Source of the DNA: Eudoraea adriatica DSM 19308
GTDB lineage: Bacteria > Bacteroidota > Bacteroidia > Flavobacteriales > Flavobacteriaceae
Length of the DNA stretch: 64,000 nucleotides
Direction of reading: 5' to 3'
Assembly: GCF_000382125.1 (NCBI RefSeq)
Contig: NZ_KB907552.1
Location: 57,456 to 121,455, forward strand
Shown: one piece after another, positions 37,922 to 47,082 of the stretch
How the letters are laid out: the number at the start of each line of letters is the position of its first letter
Numbering within the stretch: the stretch's first letter is position 1
The notes under the pieces: generated by a model
Database searches by the model: none
What the model was told of the DNA's origin: nothing
What the model saw: the letters and a program-made list of their open reading frames with translations, nothing else
Position numbers and translations under genes: made by a program

Positions 37922-39067
37922 TTAAAATCTGTCTATCGCTTCCTTTATCTTTGCTTCTGTTACGCAAAGTGAAAATCTGATGTATCCCTCCCCATTGCTC
38001 CCAAAAATAGTCCCTGGTGCAACGAAAATATTTTTATCCTGTAATATTCTATCAATAAAATCTTCTGAGTGCAGTGATCCTTTTGGCAATTTAGCCCAAA
38101 CGAACATACCAACGGTATTAGAATCATAGGTACATTGCAATTTATCTGCCAACTGAAACATTAACTTTCTCCTGGCTTTATATGTACTATCTAATTGATC
38201 AAACCAGTCCTTCCCACTTTTTAGTGCTTCGATTGCCCCTTTCTGAATTCCATAGAACATTCCGGAATCCATATTGCTTTTTACTTTTAAAATTGCAGTT
38301 AAATTCTCCTCACTTCCCAAAACCATTCCAACTCTCCACCCTGCCATATTGAAGGTTTTACTGAGAGAATTAAGTTCTATAGCTATATCCTTGGCTCCTT
38401 TTACGCTTAAAATACTTAACGGATTATTACTTAAAACAAAGCTGTAAGGGTTGTCATTTATTAATAAGATATTTTGCTCTTTTGCAAAAGCCACCAATGC
38501 CTGAAATTGAGAAGAACTGGCCTTAGCCCCTGTGGGCATATGCGGGTAACTAACCCACATTAGTTTTACACCGGACAAATCTTGCTGCCTCAGGCTTTCT
38601 AAATCTGGAAACCAACCATTATCAGCTGCCAAATCATATTGCTTTGGCACAGCTCCTACCAGTTTTGTGACTGATGTATAGGTGGGATAGCCGGGATTTG
38701 GAATTAATACCTCATCTCCTTCGTTCAAAAAAGCCATACTAATATGCATAATACCTTCTTTGGAACCCATAAGTGGTAATACCTCATTCGAGGGATCTAC
38801 ATCCACATCAAATTTTTCTTTATAAAACTTAGCTATTGTTTCCCTTAGCTCAGGGAGTCCCTGATAACTTTGGTATTGATGCGCTCCGGCATGTCCTACC
38901 GATTCCCGGAAGGAATTAATTACGGCTTCAGATGGCGGGAGATCGGGGCTGCCTATGCCAATATTAATTATTGGTTTTCCGGCAGCAGCCATGGCTCTGA
39001 CTTCCCGCAATTTTTTCGAGAAATAATACTCCTCTATAGATCTTAAGCGATCAGCAGTTTGTATCAT
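37922..39067 (-). CDS. Class I aminotransferase, probably aromatic or prephenate
   Basis: A 381-residue fold-type I PLP enzyme. The PLP Lys is in SLSKTFNMAGWRVG, with NPGYPTY and LINDNPYSFV in the cofactor pocket. Overall it resembles the LL-diaminopimelate/aspartate aminotransferase group. Its place between pheA and tyrA points to transamination of phenylpyruvate, hydroxyphenylpyruvate or prephenate; the exact substrate is not settled. Its start overlaps pheA by 4 nt. Confidence 0.86.
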   Translation of the reverse strand: MIQTADRLRSIEEYYFSKKLREVRAMAAAGKPIINIGIGSPDLPPSEAVINSFRESVGHAGAHQYQSYQGLPELRETIAKFYKEKFDVDVDPSNEVLPLMGSKEGIMHISMAFLNEGDEVLIPNPGYPTYTSVTKLVGAVPKQYDLAADNGWFPDLESLRQQDLSGVKLMWVSYPHMPTGAKASSSQFQALVAFAKEQNILLINDNPYSFVLSNNPLSILSVKGAKDIAIELNSLSKTFNMAGWRVGMVLGSEENLTAILKVKSNMDSGMFYGIQKGAIEALKSGKDWFDQLDSTYKARRKLMFQLADKLQCTYDSNTVGMFVWAKLPKGSLHSEDFIDRILQDKNIFVAPGTIFGSNGEGYIRFSLCVTEAKIKEAIDRF

Positions 39068-39891
39068 ATTCGGCCATTTTTATATTCCCCCAAAACCTTA
39101 AAATCTTCGGACATTATATTCAATAATGATTTCGCTTTGGCAAAATGATTATACTCCTCAAAAGTTATGTCCACAAAAAATGCATATTTCCAAGGTGTTT
39201 CAATAATTGGCAACGATTGAATTTTTGTCAAATTCAAGTTGCAATCACTCATAACATTTAATACAGTGGCAAGACTCCCTCTCTTATGATCTGTAATAAA
39301 GCGAATGGAAGCCTTGTTAATCTCTTCTTTTGAAATTTCTTTATTCTTTGTCTTTACGATTATAAATCTTGTTGAATTATTCTTTATAGTTTGAATTTCG
39401 GGCTCAATAATTTTTAAATCGTACAGATCTGCAGCTACAGCAGGAGCAATTGCGGCTATTCCTTTTAATTGGTTTTCCTGAATTTGTTTTGCTGTTTCTG
39501 CCGTATCAAAATCTTCAACCATTTTTATATGGGGCTGGGATTTCAAATACTCCCTGCATTGTAACAAAGCCATGGGATGCGAACGCACTTCCCTGATATC
39601 TGACAATTCCTGTCCATTCAGAACCATTAGATTGTGATGGATATTCAAATAATATTCACCTATAATGTGCAAATTATTCTGATATACCAGAGCGTAATTG
39701 GGAATTATAGATCCGGCTATTGAATTTTCAATGGCCATTACACCTTTATCCGCGGAATTATTAAGCAACTTGTCTACCAAAGCATGAAATGTCAGGCATT
39801 CCACTAAATCTATATCATCACCAAAGTAATCCAAAGCTACCTGATGGTGATTAGACCCTTTAATTCCTTGTATCGCTATTTTCAAACCCAT
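39064..39891 (-). CDS. pheA: Prephenate dehydratase PheA with divergent ACT domain
   Basis: Converts prephenate to phenylpyruvate. The 275-residue protein has a catalytic part (about 1-185) with the TRF motif at 174-176 and the AIENSIAGSI motif near 53-62, then an ACT domain (about 195-270). The usual ESRP phenylalanine-binding motif reads QSLP at 225-228 and the GALV motif reads GSLA at 205-208. Feedback inhibition may therefore be weak or different. It is the first structural gene of the operon and lies just after the attenuator. Confidence 0.94.
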   Translation of the reverse strand: MGLKIAIQGIKGSNHHQVALDYFGDDIDLVECLTFHALVDKLLNNSADKGVMAIENSIAGSIIPNYALVYQNNLHIIGEYYLNIHHNLMVLNGQELSDIREVRSHPMALLQCREYLKSQPHIKMVEDFDTAETAKQIQENQLKGIAAIAPAVAADLYDLKIIEPEIQTIKNNSTRFIIVKTKNKEISKEEINKASIRFITDHKRGSLATVLNVMSDCNLNLTKIQSLPIIETPWKYAFFVDITFEEYNHFAKAKSLLNIMSEDFKVLGEYKNGRI

Positions 39892-39908
39892 ATGGTTAAG
39901 TTACCCTC

Positions 39909-39934
39909 AAAAAAAAATCCCGTATTTCACGGGA
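39909..39934 (-). terminator. Attenuator terminator upstream of pheA
   Basis: On the minus strand TCCCGT (39934-39929) pairs with ACGGGA (39923-39918) around a 5-nt loop, followed by nine U residues (39917-39909). This is a compact intrinsic terminator located after the leader peptide and 17 nt before the pheA start codon. Confidence 0.88.
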
Positions 39935-39962
39935 CCTTATTTGATATATTGTTCACAATATT

Positions 39963-40034
39963 CTAAAACAGTCCCGTACTTCTTTTAAAAAAGAAATAAA
40001 AATAGGTTCCGTTCCAAAAATAATTGCGAGTCAT
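39963..40034 (-). CDS. pheL: Phe/Tyr-rich leader peptide of the pheA attenuator
   Basis: A 23-codon ORF beginning MTRNYFW and ending STGLF with a TAG stop. It has 6 Phe, 3 Tyr and 1 Trp, with the run YFYFFF at codons 11-16. It is too short for ordinary gene calls. Aromatic residues at 10 of 23 positions, placed directly before overlapping antiterminator and terminator arms, indicate a regulatory leader that senses charged tRNA-Phe and perhaps tRNA-Tyr. It is functionally equivalent to enterobacterial pheL but shows no obvious sequence relation to it. Confidence 0.82.
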   Translation of the reverse strand: MTRNYFWNGTYFYFFFKRSTGLF

Positions 40035-40184
40035 TTTTCTATAATTCTGTGGCTAAGGTAAATATTAAATTTAAATATCGATGTTTATAAATATATTTTT
40101 TTGAATATTTATAGTAAGCCCTATTTCTTTGCGGATATTTTTTGGAATGTAAATTTTTTTTGAGAATTTATCATTCCTTTAAAT

Positions 40185-40200
40185 TGCATAGTACTGTGCA
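40185..40200. repeat. Near-palindrome between the pheA operon and gldA
   Basis: TGCATAGTACTGTGCA is a 16-bp inverted repeat with one mismatched pair, about 150 nt upstream of the leader ORF and about 90 nt upstream of gldA. The rest of 40035-40267 is very AT-rich with no clear gene. No convincing pheA promoter could be picked; TATATTTA at about 40089-40096 is a one-mismatch -7 candidate. Confidence 0.35.
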
Positions 40201-40267
40201 TCGCTATATTTTTCGTTGTATCATTTAAAATTATGCGAGCGAAATTCCAGCTTAATCCTTCAATTGT

Positions 40268-40275
40268 TACTTTTG
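40268..40275 (+). promoter_or_regulatory. -7 element of the gldA promoter
   Basis: TACTTTTG matches TAnnTTTG and lies 16 nt upstream of the gldA ATG, which would give a very short leader. No TTG is present at the ideal -33 spacing. Confidence 0.45.
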
Positions 40276-40291
40276 TTTAAATTTTTACCAC

Positions 40292-41197
40292 ATGTCTTTA
40301 AAGGTCATAAATATCTCTAAGAGTTTTGGGTCACAAAAAGCACTGAATAATGTGTCTTTTGAGATAAAGAAAGGGGAGATTGTGGGTTTCTTGGGGCCAA
40401 ATGGTGCAGGGAAGTCCACTATGATGAAGATTCTTACTACCTACAGCAAAGCAGACACTGGCGAAGCTTTTGTTAATGGGTTTAACGTGCTCGCGAAGCC
40501 AAAAGAAGTACAAAAATGCATAGGATATCTACCGGAGCATAACCCGCTCTACAAAGACATGTATGTAAAGGAATATCTGGCTTTTAATGCCGAGGTTTAC
40601 AAAATATCCAAAAATAGAATTGACCAGGTAATTGTACAAACCGGATTAAGCGCTGAAGCCCATAAAAAAATTGGCGCTTTATCGAAAGGATATCAGCAGC
40701 GCGTAGGTCTTGCTGCAGCTCTGTTGCATGACCCCGAAGTACTTATTTTAGACGAACCCACAACAGGCCTGGATCCTAATCAGCTTATTGAAATAAGAAA
40801 GCTTATAAAGCAAATTGGCAAAAAAAAGACTATCCTGCTATCAACTCATATAATGAAAGAAGTTGAAGCTGTTTGCGATAGGGTACTGATTATTAATAAC
40901 GGAACTTTAGTGGCAGATAAAAAGCTTGCCGATCTAAGGGAGGAGAATGATCAGATAATAGAAGTTGAATTTGATTATCGTGTGGAAGAGGCATTCCTGG
41001 AAAGGCTACCCAATGTTACCAAGGTGGTCAACACCGGAGGATTCCTATATGAAATTACTTTTGGCACTACTAAAGATATGCGGCCGGTTGTTTTTGATTT
41101 TGCCCATGACAATAAACTCAAAACGCTGCAGCTCAGCAGAAAGAATAAAAATCTGGAAGTATTGTTCACAGAATTAACCGGCAACTCAACAAGCTAA
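40292..41197 (+). CDS. gldA: Gliding motility ABC transporter ATPase GldA
   Basis: A 301-residue ABC ATP-binding protein: Walker A GPNGAGKSTMMK (near 36-47), signature LSKGYQQRVGLA, Walker B VLILDEPTTGLDP and the switch His in LLSTHIMKE. The match is to GldA, which in Flavobacterium works with the permease components GldF and GldG; these are not in the window. Other ABC-2 type exporters share this architecture, so the GldA name rests on family resemblance and host. Its stop overlaps the convergent GIN lipoprotein gene by 4 nt. Confidence 0.85.
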   Translation: MSLKVINISKSFGSQKALNNVSFEIKKGEIVGFLGPNGAGKSTMMKILTTYSKADTGEAFVNGFNVLAKPKEVQKCIGYLPEHNPLYKDMYVKEYLAFNAEVYKISKNRIDQVIVQTGLSAEAHKKIGALSKGYQQRVGLAAALLHDPEVLILDEPTTGLDPNQLIEIRKLIKQIGKKKTILLSTHIMKEVEAVCDRVLIINNGTLVADKKLADLREENDQIIEVEFDYRVEEAFLERLPNVTKVVNTGGFLYEITFGTTKDMRPVVFDFAHDNKLKTLQLSRKNKNLEVLFTELTGNSTS

Positions 41198-41967
41198 TCG
41201 TTAAAAATTAATTTTCCTTTATATAGTTCTTCAACTTCCACTATCTCCGGACGATTATAACTCTGCACATCGCCGGTTCCTCTTATAGTACCCGTCAATG
41301 ACTCCCGGGGATTAATGAGTACATCATTGCTGCCTCTGTGATTAAGCGTTATATTTTGTACTATTAACGAAGCGGCCTCAACTCTGGAATCTCCCGCTGC
41401 AACTACCACGCTGAAATTTTCTGAACTACCGTTTAACTTAAAATAGGCAATTCCATTAACAACAATATTTACATCCTGCGATGCCAGCTGAAGGTCGAAC
41501 TCACCATCTGTTGTAAGATTTTCGGGATCATTAAAACTCTCAGAAACAAGCGTAATCCGGGGGTAGGTTAAAACCCCGTCACTGACGGTCGAAAAGCCGG
41601 TATTACTTCTGATTTCTGTAATATTCGGTGCGGTAACATAAAATGTAGTAAGACCATAGGGTCTGAAAAAGTTACAATTATTGGTATCGGTCAGTAAAAG
41701 TCTTCCGTCCCTGACTTCCGCATTTACTTCGTTGCGCAAAAATTCCCCGGTTTCAACCTCCACCGATATTGTGCTCCCTTCTTTTAGGACCAATTTAGTA
41801 TTTTCATTCACTGTTATTTTTGTAAAATTCTCTACCGGGATCACATCTCTAATAATAGTACCCGTATTTTGAAAACAGTCGGGTGCAGCATCGCCATTAC
41901 AGCTAATCAAAAGAATGAGTCCGACAGAACTTAATACTAACCTAAAATTAATGATCAAATACTTCAT
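41194..41967 (-). CDS. GIN-domain (DUF2807) lipoprotein
   Basis: A 257-residue protein with a lipoprotein signal (VLSSVGLILLISCNG, lipidated Cys near 23) and a head GIN domain (VENFTKITVNENTKLVLKEG, then LTLNHRGSNDVLINP-like repeats). The role is unknown. It lies 29 nt after the PagL-like gene, so the two may be co-transcribed. Confidence 0.82.
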   Translation of the reverse strand: MKYLIINFRLVLSSVGLILLISCNGDAAPDCFQNTGTIIRDVIPVENFTKITVNENTKLVLKEGSTISVEVETGEFLRNEVNAEVRDGRLLLTDTNNCNFFRPYGLTTFYVTAPNITEIRSNTGFSTVSDGVLTYPRITLVSESFNDPENLTTDGEFDLQLASQDVNIVVNGIAYFKLNGSSENFSVVVAAGDSRVEAASLIVQNITLNHRGSNDVLINPRESLTGTIRGTGDVQSYNRPEIVEVEELYKGKLIFND

Positions 41968-41996
41968 GCCTTTAACTAATTTATTGTCCGGAACAA

Positions 41997-43097
41997 TTAT
42001 AAACGAATTCCAAGTCCAAACTCTACAGCCTCGGCGGCAGCCCCATGTGATTTTAAAGTAACTGCCCCAAATAACTTTTTACCAAAATAATATTTTAAGC
42101 CAATTCTATTATACAATCTTCCTTCAAAATCAAAAGGATAGTAAAGATAATAACCCAGTTGAGCGATAGCGCTTAATTTAGAAATATAGAGTTCATATCC
42201 CAGAAACATTCCTACACGTTTATAATCTGTATCCGGATCCACATTCAACTCCGGGAAAGAAATAGATTGAAAACGTATCAATTCTTTCAAAAAATTTGAA
42301 AAAAACACTTCTGCTCCGAGCTGTATTCCACTTTTCCTGGATAATCGCTTGTCTGCATAGGCAGAGAAAATATAAAACGGAAACTGGCCCGAGTTAATTA
42401 CATCACTTTCATTTATTCCGGATCTGAAAACCAGATTAGCCTTTAGCGGTTGTGTAATCTTTTTCTTTTCAAACTTCTTCAAATAGACAACTTCTTCATT
42501 TCCGTTTAAATCGTAAACAAGTCCTGCATTAAAAGCAAATGTATTGGTAGAAGTATTCGGGGCTTTTACATTTGCATTGGAATAATGAATGATAGATATT
42601 CCAGCTTTAATGCCCAAACCCTTAAATAATTGTTCCTTATGATAATTGAGCATCATAAAAGTAGAACTCATAATATGCGATCCATAGGCATTACCTCTGA
42701 AATTTTCATTCTTATCATATGGGTTGGTGTTATAGGCTAAGCCCTGACCAATTCGGAACTGCATGTTTCGCTTAAAGAAATAAAAATTATAATGTGCGTA
42801 TAAACTATAATTCTTCCCCAGGACAGCATCATTCATGTCCTGATAAACAAAGGAGATTCCGGTATCCGGATAGTTATATTCCTGATGCCATTCTTTGGAT
42901 CCAAAATTCTTTTTATTAAACCCCAGAATAACTCCGGCAGGATGCGCATTGATTAAATGCGAAATATCGGTATTATGAAGCATAATGGAACCATAAAAAG
43001 GATTGGCGTCTATGGTAAAACTTTTCGGTGTTTCCTCTTTTTGTGAAAAACACGATAGACAGCTAAGTAGGCATACATAAAAAAATCTGGTGTCCAT
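41997..43097 (-). CDS. PagL-like lipid A deacylase/acyloxyacyl hydrolase
   Basis: A 366-residue outer-membrane protein with a signal peptide (FFYVCLLSCLSCFSQ) and a predicted beta-barrel ending in GLGIRL. IIHYSNANVKAPNTSTN closely resembles the PagL active-site region HxSNAxxxxPN, where His and Ser are catalytic. PagL removes the 3-O acyl chain from lipid A. The length is about twice that of PagL, so there is extra barrel or accessory sequence. Confidence 0.78.
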   Translation of the reverse strand: MDTRFFYVCLLSCLSCFSQKEETPKSFTIDANPFYGSIMLHNTDISHLINAHPAGVILGFNKKNFGSKEWHQEYNYPDTGISFVYQDMNDAVLGKNYSLYAHYNFYFFKRNMQFRIGQGLAYNTNPYDKNENFRGNAYGSHIMSSTFMMLNYHKEQLFKGLGIKAGISIIHYSNANVKAPNTSTNTFAFNAGLVYDLNGNEEVVYLKKFEKKKITQPLKANLVFRSGINESDVINSGQFPFYIFSAYADKRLSRKSGIQLGAEVFFSNFLKELIRFQSISFPELNVDPDTDYKRVGMFLGYELYISKLSAIAQLGYYLYYPFDFEGRLYNRIGLKYYFGKKLFGAVTLKSHGAAAEAVEFGLGIRL

Positions 43098-43265
43098 TGG
43101 GTGTAAAAATAGGAAATATTACCAGTTAATAACTCTGAATTTTGAGGGTTGTATTCAGCTAAGCAGGGGAAAGCAATTTTTTGCAAATATTAAAATTCAA
43201 TCTAATGATCTTTTAATGAAGTTATATCGAATCACAGATTTCACATTATAAAATTCAATGCTTAA

Positions 43266-44219
43266 TTAAAATATTGCCTCTGCTATGGCCTTAATATTAT
43301 CCGATTTGCCCATGGAATAGTAATGCAAGACCGGGACTCCGGCTGCTTTTAATTCTTTTGACTGCAGTATCGCCCATTCAATCCCGATTTGTCTTACTTC
43401 TTTATTGTTCTTGCAGGACTCTACAGCATCAATCAAATCCTGAGGGAGGTCGATTCTGAATACCTGAGGCAACAATTGCAAATGCCTTTTGACCGCAATG
43501 GGTTTTATTCCGGGAATTATGGGAACCGTAATACCCATATCCCTGGCCGCTTTTACAAAATCAAAATACTTTTTATTGTCAAAAAACATTTGGGTTACCA
43601 CGTAATGAGCCCCAAGTTCAATTTTTTTCTTAAGCCATTTTAAGTCTGTTTGTAAAGAAGGTGCCTCCATGTGCTTTTCGGGATAACCGGCTATGCCAAT
43701 ACAAAAATCTGCACAATAGTCCGTTTCCACGACTTCATGTAAATACTGCCCGCAATTTAGGTTATGTATCTGCTCTACAAGTTCTGATGCGTATACGTGT
43801 CCCCCTTTGGAAGGTTCAAAATACTTTTCCTCTTTCATGGCATCTCCACGCAGGGCCATGATATTATCTATCCCCAGATAATGACAGTCAACCAGTAAAT
43901 ATTCTGTTTCTTCTTTGGTAAACCCTCCACAAAGCACATGTGGAATAGTGTCTACATTATACTTATGCTTTATTGAAGCACAAATCCCGACAGTACCTGG
44001 CCTCATGCGCGTAAGTTTTTTATCTAAAAGTCCGTTTTTATCTATATAAATATACTCCTCTCTGGAAGTAGTAACATCTATAAAGGGTGGTTTGAATTCC
44101 ATTAAAGGATCTATATTATCATATAATTCCTTTATGTGTCTGCCTTTAACAGGTGGAATGATTTCAAAAGAGAAAAGTGTATTCCCCATAGCCTTTTCTA
44201 TATGTTCGGTAACTTTCAT
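43266..44219 (-). CDS. metF: 5,10-methylenetetrahydrofolate reductase MetF
   Basis: A 317-residue FAD enzyme that makes 5-methyl-THF, the methyl donor for MetH. FSFEIIPPVKGRH at the N-terminus, GIDNIMALRGDAM and VTQMFFDNKKYFDFV are MetF motifs, and the catalytic Glu lies in SFEIIPP. It is third in the metH1-metH2-metF transcript behind a SAM-I riboswitch, 91 nt after metH2. Confidence 0.95.
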   Translation of the reverse strand: MKVTEHIEKAMGNTLFSFEIIPPVKGRHIKELYDNIDPLMEFKPPFIDVTTSREEYIYIDKNGLLDKKLTRMRPGTVGICASIKHKYNVDTIPHVLCGGFTKEETEYLLVDCHYLGIDNIMALRGDAMKEEKYFEPSKGGHVYASELVEQIHNLNCGQYLHEVVETDYCADFCIGIAGYPEKHMEAPSLQTDLKWLKKKIELGAHYVVTQMFFDNKKYFDFVKAARDMGITVPIIPGIKPIAVKRHLQLLPQVFRIDLPQDLIDAVESCKNNKEVRQIGIEWAILQSKELKAAGVPVLHYYSMGKSDNIKAIAEAIF

Positions 44220-44310
44220 TTATACTTACTACTTGTCAATATTTTTATTCTTCGAATTTTTTGAGACTGCCAGACAATTATGCCAATTCAAATCCATCAG
44301 GGTTTTTCAT

Positions 44311-47079
44311 TTATTCCTCAGCCATATTTGGGGCAAGCCATTTCCTGGCGCTAATCAATTCGGTATCTTTCCTTCGGGCATAATCAATAATCTGGTCCTC
44401 TGTTATCTTTCCCAATCCAAAATACCTTGCTTGTGGATGTGCAAAATAATAACCACTCACACTGGCCGCAGGAAACATGGCCAGGCTTTCCGTCAATTTA
44501 ACTCCTATCCTCTTTTGTACGTCTAGTAATTCCCAGATGGTCAATTTTTCGGTATGATCCGGACAAGCCGGGTAGCCCGGTGCCGGTCTAATTCCTCTGT
44601 ACTTTTCTTCTATCAAATTCTCATTGGTGAGTTGTTCCTTATTTGCATATCCCCAATATGTAGTTCGCACCTCTTTATGTAAATACTCCGCAAAAGCTTC
44701 CGCGAGTCTGTCGGATAACGCCTTGATCATTATGGCATTGTAATCATCAAGGTTTTTTTCATAAGCTGCTGCCAATTCACTGGTACCAAAACCAGCTGTT
44801 ACGCAAAAACAGCCAATATAATCCTGAATTCCCGTTCCCTTTGGAGCAATGAAATCTGCAAGGGCAATATTTGGAACACCTTGTCTTTTTTTGGATTGCT
44901 GACGCAGGGTCCTAAAAATATATTTTTCATTATCCTGTTTCTCAACAAGGGTATCTGTATTCTCAAGATGTGTTACCACCTCTATATCGTCATCATTGAT
45001 AGTATTGGCCTGAAAGAGTCCGAAAACCGCTTTTGCCGTCAATAATTTCTGCTCGAATATCTTTTTCAGCATTGCCTGTGCATCCTTATATAACTCGGAA
45101 GCCTGCTCCCCCACGATTTCATCCTTTAAAATATTCGGGTATTTTCCATGCAAGTCCCAACTTCGGAAAAAAGGTGTCCAATCTATAAATTCCTCTAAAA
45201 GCTGAAGATCCATATCATCAATTACCTCTATCCCCAATCTTTCAGGCTTCTTAATATCAGAAACACTCCAGTCTATAGGAAACTTATTCTTTCTTGCATC
45301 TTTAAGGCTTAGGTATTCTTTCTGTTTCCCTCGATTTATGAATTTCTCCCTGAAAGAAGAATAGTCGGTTTTGACCAAAGCCTTATAATCATCCGAAGTA
45401 TCTTTCTGCAATAGATCACCCAGGACTGTAACAGCCCTGGAGGCATCATTTACATGAACAACAGAGGCACTATACTGAGGATCGATCTTTACCGCAGTAT
45501 GCGCTTTACTGGTCGTTGCCCCGCCTATTAACAAAGGTATTTTAAACCCCAGACGTTCCATTTCTTTGGCCAGATGAACCATTTCATCCAAAGACGGGGT
45601 GATTAGTCCGCTCAACCCTATTATATCTACCTGTTCTTCTGTGGCTTTTTGAATTATTTTTTCAGGGGGTACCATTACTCCCAAATCTATGATTTCATAA
45701 TTATTACAAGCCAGTACCACACTTACAATATTCTTACCTATATCATGCACATCCCCTTTAACTGTAGCCATTAAGACTTTTCCTGCAGACTGCGGCACAT
45801 TGTCTTTATCTTCCTCAATAAATGGCAATAAATGGGCAACCGCTTTTTTCATAACCCTTGCAGACTTAACTACCTGCGGAAGAAACATTTTTCCACTACC
45901 GAAAAGATCCCCTACTACATTCATGCCTTTCATTAAATGACCTTCAATGACCTCAATTGGCTTAGTAACTGCCAATCTTGCTTCTTCCACATCGGATACA
46001 ATATATTGATCTATTCCTTTTACCAAAGCCCGCGTAATTCTTTCCTGTAGTGGTTCTTTACGCCAGGAATCATCTGCTTTCTTATCCTTGGTCTTACCGA
46101 CAACTGTTTCAGCAAACTCAAGAAGCCTTTCCGTAGCATCATCCCTTCTGTTTAAAATGACATCTTCCACCCTTTCCAGCAAATCTTTTGGAATATCATC
46201 ATAGACTTCAAGGATAGCGGGATTTACGATTCCCATATTCATCCCGGCCTGTATGGCATGATACAAGAAAACCGAATGCATGGCCTCACGAACCGGTGTA
46301 TTCCCCCTAAACGAAAAAGAAACATTGCTCACTCCCCCACTCACACTGCTATGTGGAAGGTTTTTACGAACCCAGGCGGTAGCTTCAATAAAATCTACAG
46401 AATTCCTTTCATGTTCCTCCATTCCCGTTGCAACAGGAAAAATATTAAGATCAAAAATGATATCCTCCGGAGGGAAATTTACACGATTTACCAATATATC
46501 ATAGGACCGTTTGGCTATTTCAATGCGCCTCTCATAATTATCTGCCTGCCCTTTTTCGTCAAAAGCCATTATAATTACAGCTGCTCCATAAAGACGAATT
46601 AATTTGGCCTGACGGATAAATTCTTCTTCTCCTTCCTTTAAACTGATTGAATTAACTACGCACTTACCTTGAATTAGCTGTAATCCGGCCTCAATAATCT
46701 CCCATTTAGAGCTATCTATCATAATGGGAACACGGGCTATGTCTGGCTCTGCCATCACTAAATTCAAAAACCTGATCATGGCTTGTTTTCCATCAATCAG
46801 GCCATCGTCCATATTTATATCAATAATCTGGGCGCCACCTTCTACCTGATGCCTGGCTATTTCGAGGGCTTCCTCATATTGCTCTTCTTTAATTAGTCTT
46901 AGAAACCTTCTTGATCCGGCAACATTTGTTCTTTCCCCTACATTTATGAAATTACTTTCAGGAGTGATAACAAGTGGCTCAAGACCTGCGAGTTTGAGGA
47001 ATCTTGGTTTTGCAATGGCATCAATATCATCCTCCTGCCCTTTTACAGAATTCATTTGTATGTTGGTTGCATTTTTCAT
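44311..47079 (-). CDS. metH: Methionine synthase, folate/B12/activation domains (MetH part 2)
   Basis: A 922-residue protein covering the C-terminal three modules of cobalamin-dependent MetH. They are a pterin-binding barrel (about 40-320; [14 protein letters not shown]), the cap and B12 domain (about 350-590; DVHDIGKNI contains the cobalt-ligand His, with [13 protein letters not shown]) and the AdoMet reactivation domain (about 600-920; [17 protein letters not shown]). The homocysteine domain is encoded by the adjacent upstream gene with a 3-nt gap, so the two proteins must act together. Confidence 0.95.
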   Translation of the reverse strand: MKNATNIQMNSVKGQEDDIDAIAKPRFLKLAGLEPLVITPESNFINVGERTNVAGSRRFLRLIKEEQYEEALEIARHQVEGGAQIIDINMDDGLIDGKQAMIRFLNLVMAEPDIARVPIMIDSSKWEIIEAGLQLIQGKCVVNSISLKEGEEEFIRQAKLIRLYGAAVIIMAFDEKGQADNYERRIEIAKRSYDILVNRVNFPPEDIIFDLNIFPVATGMEEHERNSVDFIEATAWVRKNLPHSSVSGGVSNVSFSFRGNTPVREAMHSVFLYHAIQAGMNMGIVNPAILEVYDDIPKDLLERVEDVILNRRDDATERLLEFAETVVGKTKDKKADDSWRKEPLQERITRALVKGIDQYIVSDVEEARLAVTKPIEVIEGHLMKGMNVVGDLFGSGKMFLPQVVKSARVMKKAVAHLLPFIEEDKDNVPQSAGKVLMATVKGDVHDIGKNIVSVVLACNNYEIIDLGVMVPPEKIIQKATEEQVDIIGLSGLITPSLDEMVHLAKEMERLGFKIPLLIGGATTSKAHTAVKIDPQYSASVVHVNDASRAVTVLGDLLQKDTSDDYKALVKTDYSSFREKFINRGKQKEYLSLKDARKNKFPIDWSVSDIKKPERLGIEVIDDMDLQLLEEFIDWTPFFRSWDLHGKYPNILKDEIVGEQASELYKDAQAMLKKIFEQKLLTAKAVFGLFQANTINDDDIEVVTHLENTDTLVEKQDNEKYIFRTLRQQSKKRQGVPNIALADFIAPKGTGIQDYIGCFCVTAGFGTSELAAAYEKNLDDYNAIMIKALSDRLAEAFAEYLHKEVRTTYWGYANKEQLTNENLIEEKYRGIRPAPGYPACPDHTEKLTIWELLDVQKRIGVKLTESLAMFPAASVSGYYFAHPQARYFGLGKITEDQIIDYARRKDTELISARKWLAPNMAEE

Positions 47080-47082
47080 TTA

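Larger units (their letters stand above)
39909..40034 (-). promoter_or_regulatory. Translation-coupled transcription attenuator of the aromatic operon
   Basis: The parts occur in the order expected of a leader-peptide attenuator: leader ORF (40034-39963) rich in Phe and Tyr, antiterminator arm ACGGGAC (39977-39971) inside leader codons 20-22, a spacer hairpin ATATTGT-GA-ACAATAT (39961-39946), then the terminator. The antiterminator arm is the exact complement of GTCCCGT (39935-39929), which contains the whole 5' arm of the terminator, so the two structures exclude each other. A ribosome stalled at codons 11-15 would leave the arm free; one reaching the stop codon would cover it. Confidence 0.85.

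Noticed and set aside
40035-40267. Additional small gene between the pheA leader and gldA
   Set aside because: No open frame with sensible composition was found; the stretch is AT-rich with one near-palindrome.
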